Shown in pieces: positions 1 through 6,779 of a stretch of DNA of 10,377 nucleotides. The DNA comes from Acidobacteriota bacterium (lineage in GTDB: Bacteria > Planctomycetota > Phycisphaerae > WQYP01 > JAJZKJ01). The first letter of the stretch is position 1. The number at the start of each line of letters is the position of its first letter. The translations under genes and the position numbers were made by a program. The stretch spans positions 1 to 10,377 of the forward strand of contig JAJZKJ010000045.1 in NCBI GenBank assembly GCA_021804195.1. Direction: 5' to 3'. The notes under the pieces are model-generated. The model worked only from the letters and a program-made list of their open reading frames with translations. It made no database searches and had not been told where the DNA came from.

Positions 1-207
1 GTGCTTTTGGTGGCCGCGCATGGCCGTGGCCGGCGAGCAGCCTGGGCCACGCTGGTACGGCAAGTGCGCGAGCCCGGCAATCCGCCGGCGGCGATGATCG
101 CCAATCACTGCCCCGACCGGCAGCTTGCGACCCCGCCGGCCGCGGCCATTCCGCGGCCGATGAACGATGAGTCCTCCGCGGAGAATTACCGCGCCGCCCA
201 TGCCTGA
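1..207 (+). CDS. C-terminal end of an unrecognised upstream protein (partial)
   Basis: An open frame enters from the left edge and ends at TGA 205-207. It covers 68 codons with strongly G/C-biased third positions, as in the genes downstream, which supports real coding. The first codon happens to be GTG, but the frame is open to the edge, so the true start is probably outside the window. The visible tail is rich in Ala, Arg and Pro and ends in a polar segment. I see no domain or catalytic motif and do not recognise the family. It lies 30 bp before the first glycosyltransferase on the same strand, so it may be an earlier member of the same operon. A competing frame is open to about position 170 but gives an Arg/Ala/Gly-rich translation typical of a shadow. 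Confidence 0.4.
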   Translation: MLLVAAHGRGRRAAWATLVRQVREPGNPPAAMIANHCPDRQLATPPAAAIPRPMNDESSAENYRAAHA

Positions 208-237
208 ATCAACCGCGACACCAAAAACAGGTTGTCT

Positions 238-1071
238 ATGATGCTCCAACCCGAACCCCGAGGCCCGCTTCAGCTTTCCGCGGTCATCATCACGCGCGAT
301 GAAGAGCGGCGCCTGCCCGCCTGTCTGGACTCACTGCGGGGACTAGCAAATGAAATGATCGTGGTGGATGACCATAGCCGGGATCGCACGCGGCGCATCG
401 CCGCCGACAGGGGCGCCCGCATTTATGCCCGCCATTTTGATTGGTCGGCGCGGCAGATGAACTACGGACTGGAACAAGCGCGCGCGCCCTGGGTGCTGAT
501 CATAGACGCCGATGAACGATTGAGCGATGAGTTAAAGCGGGAAATCCGGACCGTGCTGCTCGATCCGGGAGAATACCGGGGATTTTTTCTGCCCCGGCAA
601 AATCATGTCTTCGGCCGCTGGCTGCGGCATGGCGGCAATTACCCCGACTATAACGCGGTGCGGCTTTTCCGGCGCGGATGCGGGCGCTTTCAAGACCAGC
701 CGATCCATTCTCCGCTTGAACTCGATGGCCGTGCGGGATATCTGCGCGCCCCCCTGCTGCACGATTCCTACCGGAACCTGCACGAATATTATTCCAAGTT
801 CAATTCCTATACCTCACTCGAAGCCGAAGGCATGCGGCGAAAAGGGAGGCGCTTTTCCTGGACCAGGATGCTGGGCGTTGCCGGCGGGCATTTCGCCCGG
901 CGCCTGTTATGGCAATCCGCCTATCTCGATGGCTGGCCGGGAGTGGTGTATTGCCTGCTCGGCCTGCACTATGACCTGGTTCGTTTCTGGAAACTCCGGG
1001 AACGCGAAACGGCCATGCGGCTCCCCGCACGCACCGCCCCGGCGGCAAAAACGGAACTGGCATGCGAATAG
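238..1071 (+). CDS. Family 2 glycosyltransferase, WaaE/KdtX-like
   Basis: This 277-residue protein is a GT-A fold family 2 glycosyltransferase of the kind that adds a hexose to the LPS inner core or to a lipid-linked glycan at the cytoplasmic membrane. The N-terminal beta strand and the ITRDEE segment (residues 18-23) start the nucleotide-sugar fold. VVDDHS (42-47) is the usual uridine/diphosphate contact, and DADE (90-93) is the DXD-type metal site. The C-terminal part has a hydrophobic, aromatic segment ending near FWKLRE, as in WaaE-like proteins, and probably sits on the membrane. I chose ATG 238 because an AGG at 228-230 lies 7 bases before it. A TTG at 232 and an ATG at 241 are alternatives. 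The gene overlaps the next one by 10 bases. The family is secure; the donor and acceptor sugars cannot be read from the sequence. Confidence 0.9.
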   Translation: MMLQPEPRGPLQLSAVIITRDEERRLPACLDSLRGLANEMIVVDDHSRDRTRRIAADRGARIYARHFDWSARQMNYGLEQARAPWVLIIDADERLSDELKREIRTVLLDPGEYRGFFLPRQNHVFGRWLRHGGNYPDYNAVRLFRRGCGRFQDQPIHSPLELDGRAGYLRAPLLHDSYRNLHEYYSKFNSYTSLEAEGMRRKGRRFSWTRMLGVAGGHFARRLLWQSAYLDGWPGVVYCLLGLHYDLVRFWKLRERETAMRLPARTAPAAKTELACE

Positions 1072-2183
1072 GCCTGGATATGCAAGCCGCGCGGGGAGAA
1101 GTTACCGGCCTGGGACGCTATGCTCTCGGATTGAGCGCGGCCTTGCGCACGGCCGCGGGCATACATTGCGTGGAACTGGGACTTACGGGCGCCGCTCATC
1201 TGCGCACGCCGGTGCGCATGCTGCGCGAGCAATGTCTGCCGCTGCGGTCGCGGCGCCATGCACTTGATGTATTGCACCTGCCCGCGTTCGCGCCTCCGTT
1301 ATGGGGCGCGGCACGGCGGGTGTGCACGGTTCACGATTTGAATGTTCTCGACGATCCCCAGATACTCGCGCCCAACCTGTCGCGATTTTACTGGCGCACC
1401 TGGCTGCCGCATCTGGCGGCTCAAGCCGATGCGATCATCACTCCCTCATTGCATACCGCATCGCGTTTTCAACGGCATTTTCCCCATGCCCGGGCGAGCG
1501 TGCATGTCATTGCCTATCCGCCCGGAGCGGATTTTCAGCCCGCCTCACCGGAAGAATGCCGGCGGGTGCGGGTGAAATACCGCCTGCCGGAGGCATTTAG
1601 CCTGGGCGTGGGCGCGTTGGAAGGCCGCAAGGACTGGTTGCTGGTATTGGCCGCGCTGGCCCGGCTGCCGCGCGCACTTTGTCCGCTGCTGGTGCTGGCC
1701 GGGCCGGCGCGCGAGCAGACCCAGGCGCTCTTGAGGCAAATGCAGATCCTGCAATTAGGCGAACGGGTGCGCTGGCTGGGTTATGTGCCGCTGGCTGATC
1801 TGGTGGCGCTCTATTCCTGTACTCGGCAACTCTTGTTTCCCGACCGCAACGCCGGCTATGGACTGCCTGTGCTCGAAGCCATGGCGTGTGGCGCGCCGGT
1901 GCTCAGCCTGGCTTGCGCCGCGCTGCCTGAAACCTGCGCCGGCGCGGCCGCGCTGCTGGAAGCTCCCTTTACTCCGGCCCGGCTGGCTCAACTCTGGGCC
2001 GAACTGCTGCAATTTCCCCAGCGCCGCACCGGATTGCGCCGCCAGGGCTGGGAACGAGTGGCCCGCTTGTCGTGGCCGGCAACGATTGCCCAGGTCATTG
2101 CGGTCTATGAATCGGTGTTGCGAGAAGGCAGCAAGCGGCGGGAAACGCAGACCGCGTGGGCGGCCGGAGGCGTCTCCAGATGA
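1062..2183 (+). CDS. Family 4 glycosyltransferase (GT-B fold) with an altered EX7E motif
   Basis: This 373-residue protein is a retaining GT-B glycosyltransferase of family 4, expected to move a sugar from a nucleotide donor onto a growing cytoplasmic glycan. The N-terminal domain has the TGLGRY loop (15-20) and TVHDL (89-93). The C-terminal donor domain begins near VGALEGRKDW (183-192), where Arg189 and Lys190 match the phosphate-binding RK of the family. GYGLPVLEAMACGAPV follows from residue 265. In the EX7E signature the second Glu is present (E272), but the position of the first is Ala264. The ATG overlaps the end of the preceding gene, and the TGA overlaps the next ATG (ATGA at 2180-2183), so translation is probably coupled. 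The substrate is unknown. The replaced Glu may reflect a divergent donor pocket or weakened activity. Confidence 0.88.
   Translation: MRIGLDMQAARGEVTGLGRYALGLSAALRTAAGIHCVELGLTGAAHLRTPVRMLREQCLPLRSRRHALDVLHLPAFAPPLWGAARRVCTVHDLNVLDDPQILAPNLSRFYWRTWLPHLAAQADAIITPSLHTASRFQRHFPHARASVHVIAYPPGADFQPASPEECRRVRVKYRLPEAFSLGVGALEGRKDWLLVLAALARLPRALCPLLVLAGPAREQTQALLRQMQILQLGERVRWLGYVPLADLVALYSCTRQLLFPDRNAGYGLPVLEAMACGAPVLSLACAALPETCAGAAALLEAPFTPARLAQLWAELLQFPQRRTGLRRQGWERVARLSWPATIAQVIAVYESVLREGSKRRETQTAWAAGGVSR
2166..2170 (+). promoter_or_regulatory. Shine-Dalgarno GGAGG that sets the start of the polymerase gene
   Basis: A GGAGG lies inside the end of the preceding gene, 9 bases before ATG 2180. It favours ATG 2180 over an in-frame GTG at 2156, which would add eight Arg/Gly-rich residues. 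The chosen ATG forms an ATGA overlap with the upstream stop, as at the next two junctions. Confidence 0.7.
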
Positions 2184-3649
2184 GCCGCGCGATTGCACTG
2201 CGTGGCATAGGAGCGGCTGAAGGGCCGGCGCTGCTGTTGGCTCTGGCTTCCGGCCTGCTCATTGTGCGCTGGGGTTGGCTGGGAGCGGCGGCACTGGCGG
2301 GGCTGATTGGATTGATGACAGCTTACCAATGCGGCCGGGATGGGGTTTGGGGACGCTGCCTGCTGGCCGCACTCTTGATCGCGACCCCGGATTTTCCCCT
2401 GCACCGGACTCTGGGTTTTCACCTGCTTTGGTCTTCAGGCCTGACGTTTTCCAATTTCCTGCTGCCGGTCATTTCCTTGCCGGTTCTGGCCGGGGCCTGG
2501 CGCACACATCAAAAACTCGTTCCCGCGGAAGCTTATAAAGTTTGGCGCCGCTGGCGCGGATTTATGTTGTTTGCACCCTTGACGCTCGTGCCTGCCTGCT
2601 GGCTGGGACAGATGGCGCCTGACGAATCCGTGCTGCTGCTGGCCCACTGGCTCAAGCTTCTGGGTGTTTGCTTTCTGGTGGGTTTTATTCTGGCGGGACT
2701 TGAAGACCCGCGCCTGCGCCGGAATCTGATCTGGATTCTGGCGGCGGGGATGGGAGTGAATCTGCTGCTGGCGGCGGCGCAGACGGGCGGCTGGCTGACT
2801 GGGTTCAGCCCGCTCTCTTTGTGGTCGCCGGGCCGGTACCGGGCGAGCGGAACTTTTTATGACGCCAATATGTTTGGCTGTCTGGCCGGATTCAGCCTGA
2901 TTCTGCTTTTGCCGCTGACGGCTTGCCGATTGGCGGCCAATCGTCCGCGCTCCGGAGTCGGTTGGATGGGGCTGGGTCTGGCGATCATGGCCGGCGCGGT
3001 TGCAGTTTCGGCATCACGCGCCGCCTGGCTGGTGGTTCTGGCCGGATGCGCGGGGTTGATCTGGCGGCGACGCTGGCTGGCGCTGAGCCTGGCTCTCGGC
3101 CTGGGGCTGGCCTGGGGCTGGCTCTTTTTTCATCGCGCCGATCGGCGGATTGCCTCCGCCTGGCACGCCCTGGCCGCCCATGCGGTCTGGAGCGGCGTGG
3201 ATGCCGGGGTAATGCGCCGTGAACGCAGCATGCGCCAGTCATGGGAACAGTGGCAATTTCATCCCTGGCTGGGGCTGGGCTGGGGCCGCGCGCTCGACCT
3301 GGGAGTAGCGGCGCGTGGACCTGATGGCTGGGCCGGTCAACGATTTACGGGAGCGCAAAACCAGTATCTGACGATATTGGCGGAAACCGGGATCCTGGGC
3401 CTGATGATTTACGGTTTCATGCTCGCCGGCTTACCCGATGCCTGGCGCATGCAACCCTCCGTTCCGGCCACATCCGCCGCGAACGCGATCGAACGCGCAT
3501 GGAACGACGGTCTGTTTGCCGGTTGGCTGGGGCTGCTGACGGCGGCATGCACGCTGGAGCTTTTTTATAATGCCCGCCTCTGGGCGCTGCTTTTATTGGT
3601 GCTTTATTGGCGTCCATTCAAGGCGATTGAGGAGGCGCCGGCGCCATGA
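2180..3649 (+). CDS. O-antigen polymerase/ligase family membrane protein (Wzy/WaaL type)
   Basis: This 489-residue polytopic membrane protein belongs to the O-antigen ligase/polymerase (Wzy_C) family. Such proteins act on the periplasmic face and either polymerise lipid-linked repeat units or transfer a glycan to its final acceptor. Hydrophobic segments recur across most of the length, roughly at 12-49, 57-70, 93-106, 128-143, 150-174, 182-200, 231-252, 262-296, 299-317, 402-418 and 445-477. The long polar loop at about 318-395 corresponds to the family's periplasmic loop. Family-type motifs are SGTFYDAN (223-230), SASR (277-280), HPWLGLGWG (361-369) and NQYLTILAETGILG (394-407). The position usually holding a His before NxYL is Gln393. 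Start and stop both use ATGA overlaps with the neighbours. Polymerase and ligase cannot be told apart from sequence alone; a place among glycosyltransferases and a phosphoglycosyl transferase fits either. Confidence 0.85.
   Translation: MSRAIALRGIGAAEGPALLLALASGLLIVRWGWLGAAALAGLIGLMTAYQCGRDGVWGRCLLAALLIATPDFPLHRTLGFHLLWSSGLTFSNFLLPVISLPVLAGAWRTHQKLVPAEAYKVWRRWRGFMLFAPLTLVPACWLGQMAPDESVLLLAHWLKLLGVCFLVGFILAGLEDPRLRRNLIWILAAGMGVNLLLAAAQTGGWLTGFSPLSLWSPGRYRASGTFYDANMFGCLAGFSLILLLPLTACRLAANRPRSGVGWMGLGLAIMAGAVAVSASRAAWLVVLAGCAGLIWRRRWLALSLALGLGLAWGWLFFHRADRRIASAWHALAAHAVWSGVDAGVMRRERSMRQSWEQWQFHPWLGLGWGRALDLGVAARGPDGWAGQRFTGAQNQYLTILAETGILGLMIYGFMLAGLPDAWRMQPSVPATSAANAIERAWNDGLFAGWLGLLTAACTLELFYNARLWALLLLVLYWRPFKAIEEAPAP
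3098..3119 (+). repeat. Perfect 11 bp tandem duplication inside the polymerase gene
   Basis: The unit GGCCTGGGGCT occurs twice without interruption and is followed by GGC. It lies in the membrane-segment stretch LGLGLAWGWL (residues 307-316). Because 11 is not a multiple of 3, gain or loss of one copy would shift the frame. A related G-rich stretch is at about 3268-3287. The repeat may simply reflect Leu/Gly/Trp codons in a hydrophobic helix. Confidence 0.7.
3629..3635 (+). promoter_or_regulatory. Strong Shine-Dalgarno GAGGAGG for the first family 9 glycosyltransferase
   Basis: GAGGAGG lies 10 bases before ATG 3646, within the last codons of the polymerase gene. It is the best ribosome binding site in the operon and supports efficient start at the ATGA overlap. 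Confidence 0.7.
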
Positions 3650-4734
3650 ATTCCGCCGAGAGAACCGATCCCGGATATTTCATTATCAAGCTGGGCGCCC
3701 TGGGTGATGTGGTGCAGCTTACGGCGCTTCTGCGCGAATTGCGCGGGGCGCGTCCCCACGCCCGGATCACCGTGGGCACTACGGCCGAGTGTGTCCCTCT
3801 TCTCCGGGAACATTCCTGCGTGGACGACTGCATGGTATTTCCGGAGGGTTGGCGTTCAGGCGCGCATGCATTCGAACCAAGACGGATATACAAATTCTGG
3901 CGCGAGCTGCGAACCTTTCGCCAGACCACGGCCATCATCGCCCATCGCCACCCCGTCATACCTCTGGCATTGCGAGCCGCCGGTTTTCGCCGGATCGCGA
4001 GTTTCGCACCATCCGTCGGCGCAGCCTGGCGCGGCATTACCCATGCCGCGCGCTTTGATCCCGTCCGGCACCGGTTAGAAAACCAGCGGGAACTTTTGCG
4101 GGCGCTAGGACTGGAGCCCACAGTCCTGGCGCCCCGGCTGGAGTTGAACTCCGCTGAGATCGCCCACGGTGAAGAGCGCTGGCAATGGGCGGGAACGCGA
4201 TTGCGATTTGCTTTAGCGCCCGGCGGCGCCCAGAACCACTGGTCGGCCATGCCCAACCGCCGCTGGCCGCGGGAGCGGTTTCACGATTTGGCCGCATGGC
4301 TGGCGCAAAAAAATATCGCCCCGGCATGGATCGGTTCGAAGAACGATCGAAACCTGGCCTCGGATCAGGGCATGAACTGGGCCGGCCGGCTCTCGCTGCG
4401 CGAAAGCCTCGGCGTCATCGCCCGCGCCGATTTTCTGATCGCCAATGATTCCGCTCCGCTGCACATGGCCGGCGCGCTGCAAACCCCGTGTCTAGGCCTT
4501 TTCGGCCCGACCCGCGGGGAGCACATCATGTCCGCGGATTCCGGATTGGCGCTGCAGGGCCGGGTGGCATGCGGCCCCTGCTACAACCCTATGGATGGCG
4601 CACGCGGCCAGGCTTATCGCTGCCCGCGCCCGCTCTGCATGGAAGCAATTTCGCTGCATCAGGTCCGCGCCGTTATCCAGGCGTGGCTTGATCGCCGGAT
4701 GAAATCATTTATATCCCAGCCGGAGAGTGCATGA
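3646..4734 (+). CDS. Family 9 glycosyltransferase (ADP-heptose:LPS heptosyltransferase family), copy 1
   Basis: This 362-residue protein is a GT-B family 9 enzyme. The best-known members, WaaC, WaaF and WaaQ, transfer heptose from ADP-heptose onto the LPS inner core at the cytoplasmic membrane. KLGALGDVV (residues 15-23) carries the conserved Gly-Asp, with Asp21 as the presumed catalytic base. APGG (191-194) and NRRWP (204-208) start the donor domain. ANDSAPLHMAGAL (266-278) is the donor-site motif with Asp268, followed by GLFGPT (284-289). Near the C terminus four cysteines (C309, C312, C326, C331) form a C-x2-C-x13-C-x4-CM pattern. Both ends overlap neighbours by ATGA. The family is secure, but heptose as substrate is only inferred, because acidobacterial-type GT9 enzymes also occur in exopolysaccharide loci. 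Confidence 0.9.
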   Translation: MNSAERTDPGYFIIKLGALGDVVQLTALLRELRGARPHARITVGTTAECVPLLREHSCVDDCMVFPEGWRSGAHAFEPRRIYKFWRELRTFRQTTAIIAHRHPVIPLALRAAGFRRIASFAPSVGAAWRGITHAARFDPVRHRLENQRELLRALGLEPTVLAPRLELNSAEIAHGEERWQWAGTRLRFALAPGGAQNHWSAMPNRRWPRERFHDLAAWLAQKNIAPAWIGSKNDRNLASDQGMNWAGRLSLRESLGVIARADFLIANDSAPLHMAGALQTPCLGLFGPTRGEHIMSADSGLALQGRVACGPCYNPMDGARGQAYRCPRPLCMEAISLHQVRAVIQAWLDRRMKSFISQPESA

Positions 4735-5459
4735 ATATGAATGCGAACAACTGTGAACCGTATCGGGTGAGCCATACACGTGCCCGTCATTATCTGGGCT
4801 GGGGCAAACGCTGGCTGGATCTTGGCATCTGCTTTCCCGCTTTGATTTTGGCATTGCCAATCATGCTGATTTTGGCCCTGGCGATTTACTGCGAATCTCC
4901 GGGCAGGGTTTTATTCTGGCAATGGCGAGTCGGCCGCAATGGCCGTATATTCCGCATTTGGAAGCTGCGCACCATGCTTCCGAATGCCGAAGCCGACGGC
5001 CTGCCGCTCCTATCGGGGCCTGCAGACTCCAGAGTGACCCGGCTCGGATACTGGCTGCGCCTGTCCCGGCTCGATGAATGGCCGCAGATCTGGAATATCC
5101 TGCGCGGAGAGATGAGCCTGGTCGGCCCCCGCCCGGAACGGCCATATTTTGCCGCGCGCTATGCCACCGTCATACCCGGGTATGCCCTGCGCCATGGCGT
5201 GCGCCCCGGCCTGTCTGGATGGGCACAGGTGCAAATTGGGTATTGCTCCGATCTCGATGCCACGCGCGTGAAAACCATTTACGATCTTGCCTATCTGGAG
5301 CGGCAGAGCCTGGGGCTGGATCTTCGCATTCTTTTTCTGTGGACACCGCGCATGCTCCTGAACCTGCTTGGAAAGCAGAGGAGCGTTGATCGTGTCATCC
5401 ATCTCCCATTCCGGATCAGACGCCGCCCCGCAACCGCCATGCAGGATATGAGTGCCTGA
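4731..5459 (+). CDS. Small phosphoglycosyl transferase (bacterial sugar transferase, PglC/EpsL-like)
   Basis: This 242-residue protein is a monotopic phosphoglycosyl transferase. It transfers a sugar-1-phosphate from a UDP-sugar onto undecaprenyl phosphate, the first committed step of glycan repeat-unit synthesis at the inner membrane. KRWLD (26-30) precedes one hydrophobic helix (about 31-53) broken by Pro36 and Pro43, as expected for the re-entrant helix. RVGRNG (66-71) and KLRTM (78-82) follow. RLSRLDEWPQIWN (110-122) contains the catalytic Asp115-Glu116 pair, and SLVGPRPE (129-136) and RPGLSGWAQV come next. The length matches the minimal catalytic core; the large multi-membrane N-terminal part of WcaJ-type enzymes is missing. 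ATG 4731 overlaps the upstream stop, with GGAG at 4722-4725 as ribosome binding site. ATG 4737 is a possible alternative. The sugar used is not readable. Confidence 0.92.
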   Translation: MNMNANNCEPYRVSHTRARHYLGWGKRWLDLGICFPALILALPIMLILALAIYCESPGRVLFWQWRVGRNGRIFRIWKLRTMLPNAEADGLPLLSGPADSRVTRLGYWLRLSRLDEWPQIWNILRGEMSLVGPRPERPYFAARYATVIPGYALRHGVRPGLSGWAQVQIGYCSDLDATRVKTIYDLAYLERQSLGLDLRILFLWTPRMLLNLLGKQRSVDRVIHLPFRIRRRPATAMQDMSA

Positions 5460-5461
5460 AC

Positions 5462-6643
5462 ATGATCGAACCAGCGCGAATCACGCGGCCACATCAGCGC
5501 GCATTTTTGCGCGCTCTCGATTGGGTGGGCGAGCGATGCGTGCCCGCGCCTTCACTGCATGGCCCGCAGCGCCGGATTTTGCTGCTCCGGCTTGAACAAT
5601 GGGGTGATTTGATCACCACCCTGCCGGCGGCCGCGCTGCTGCGGAGCGCCTGGCCGCAGGCGCGTCTGGACCTGGTGGTGCGCCCCGAATATACCGCCTG
5701 GAGCGCGCGGCTTTTTCCCTGCGATCGGGTCTATGCCCTGCCGGGGATTTCTCCCGGACGGGACGATCCGGGCGGGAATTCCTGGAGGATACGCGTACGG
5801 GACTGGATCCGCCAGTTCCGCCAGATTCCACGCGATTACGATCTGGGATTGGAATTCCTGGGCGATCCACGGAATATTCTGCTGGGCCGCAGCCGCGCCC
5901 GCCAGATGGCCGGATTCGGCTGGCGGGGCGGCGGATTTCTGCTGGGATTGGATGGTGCGCGTCCAACCCCACCCCGGGATTTCATTCATTCCCATCTTGA
6001 GCTCTGCCGCCGTGTCATAAACGCCTGCGGGATGCAAATTCCGCCCGGAGACCCAATCACGAAAGGCTTTTCCCGGCTGCGCGGGACGGCCCAGGAAAAC
6101 TCCGCGGCAACGAAAGTCCCGGCTGTCCCACCCTGGGTAATTTTGGCTCCGGCCGCTTCCGAGCGAAGCCGCGGCTGGCCAGTCCCTTACTGGCGCCAAC
6201 TCGCCCGTATGCTGCTCGCGCGCGGCGAAACGATTCTCGTAACCGGCACACACAAGCAGGCCGCGGAAGTGGCCGCGATCATGCCTTTGGAGCCGGGCAT
6301 TTACAATATGACCGGCAAAACCGATCTGTTTCAGCTGGCCTGGCTGGTGGCCCGCGCCCGATTGGTGATCGCGCCCGACACCGGCATCCTGCACCTCGCT
6401 CGCGCCCTGCAGGTTCCCTCGCTGGGGCTGTATGGTCCGAATGATCCCGCCATCACGGGCTATGAATTGCCGCGCCACGGCAGCCTGTTTCATTCCCTGC
6501 CCTGCTCTTTTTGCCACAGGCGCAACTGTCCACTTACCCAAGACCACGGAGTATGCATGCAACTGCTCGCGCCCGCCCGGGTGATGGATCATGCGCTCTC
6601 GCTCCTGCATGCGGAAAACCAAGCAGCCAGCACGCCAGCCTGA
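5462..6643 (+). CDS. Family 9 glycosyltransferase (heptosyltransferase family), copy 2
   Basis: This 393-residue protein is a second GT-B family 9 enzyme, clearly diverged from the one at 3646. It has an extra N-terminal stretch of about 37 residues before the first strand RILLLRLEQWGDL, whose Asp49 is the presumed catalytic base. The donor domain has APAASERSRGWP (229-240), NMTGKTDLFQLAWLV (282-296), APDTGILHLARAL (304-316, donor-site Asp306) and GLYGPND (322-328). Cysteines C348, C351, C356 and C365 form a C-x2-C-x4-C-x8-CM pattern parallel to that of copy 1. The gene starts 2 bp after the phosphoglycosyl transferase stop, with only a weak AGGA well upstream, so it probably depends on translation of its neighbour. 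It is the last clear member of the operon. The sugar is unknown. Confidence 0.9.
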   Translation: MIEPARITRPHQRAFLRALDWVGERCVPAPSLHGPQRRILLLRLEQWGDLITTLPAAALLRSAWPQARLDLVVRPEYTAWSARLFPCDRVYALPGISPGRDDPGGNSWRIRVRDWIRQFRQIPRDYDLGLEFLGDPRNILLGRSRARQMAGFGWRGGGFLLGLDGARPTPPRDFIHSHLELCRRVINACGMQIPPGDPITKGFSRLRGTAQENSAATKVPAVPPWVILAPAASERSRGWPVPYWRQLARMLLARGETILVTGTHKQAAEVAAIMPLEPGIYNMTGKTDLFQLAWLVARARLVIAPDTGILHLARALQVPSLGLYGPNDPAITGYELPRHGSLFHSLPCSFCHRRNCPLTQDHGVCMQLLAPARVMDHALSLLHAENQAASTPA

Positions 6644-6720
6644 GGCAAAAGAGAGCTGGTTTAACTCAATAACGAGCCAAAATCCTTATGTTTCCTTCAT
6701 GTTGCCTTCAGCTTGTAACA

Positions 6721-6749
6721 TTGACAATATTATTCGCAGGCGTCAGAAT
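6721..6749 (+). promoter_or_regulatory. Probable sigma70-type promoter for the FecR-domain gene
   Basis: A perfect -35 hexamer TTGACA (6721-6726) is followed after 17 bases by CAGAAT (6744-6749), which matches 4 of 6 bases of the -10 consensus. It sits in the 136 bp gap after the last glycosyltransferase (6644-6779), which is clearly more AT-rich than the coding DNA around it. Transcription would start near 6756, giving a leader of about 24 bases with the ribosome binding site. I see no other convincing element in this gap. Confidence 0.55.
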
Positions 6750-6769
6750 GCAGTCAGTACGCGGGAGTG

Positions 6770-6774
6770 GGAGG
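6770..6774 (+). promoter_or_regulatory. Shine-Dalgarno GGAGG that sets the start of the FecR-domain gene
   Basis: GGAGG lies 5 bases before ATG 6780. It selects this ATG over in-frame starts as far upstream as 6591, which would put 63 polar, low-quality residues before the signal peptide and overlap the previous gene. Confidence 0.75.
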
Positions 6775-6779
6775 TGTTT

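Noticed and set aside
605..1267. A 220-codon plus-strand frame across the GT2/GT4 junction
   Set aside because: It overlaps two well-supported genes in another frame, and its translation is Ala/Gly/Pro/Cys-rich with no domain.
3618..4256. A 212-codon minus-strand frame opposite the first family 9 glycosyltransferase
   Set aside because: It is antisense to a secure GT9 gene, Arg/Ser-rich, and has no motif or ribosome binding site that I can see.
4307..4313. Run of seven A in the first GT9 gene as a programmed frameshift or phase-variation site
   Set aside because: It encodes an ordinary Gln-Lys-Asn stretch, the reading frame is intact on both sides, and no stimulatory structure or useful alternative product is apparent.
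5552..6622. A 356-codon open frame on the minus strand opposite the second family 9 glycosyltransferase
   Set aside because: It lies wholly opposite a gene with clear GT9 motifs, its translation shows no recognisable domain, and long antisense frames are expected in high-GC DNA.
6635..6659. CCAGC/GCTGG inverted repeat after the last glycosyltransferase as a terminator
   Set aside because: The stem is only 5 bp with a 15-base loop and no real T-run; this is easily chance.
6714..6745. An ECF-sigma-type promoter (TGTAAC with CGTCA) before the FecR-domain gene
   Set aside because: The spacing is about 21 bases, too long for known ECF promoters, and no ECF sigma gene is nearby; the TTGACA/CAGAAT pair fits better.
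6591..6779. An upstream extension of the FecR-domain protein with an in-frame start at 6591
   Set aside because: It would bury the signal peptide behind 63 polar residues and overlap the previous gene; GGAGG before ATG 6780 and the promoter at 6721 argue for the shorter form.
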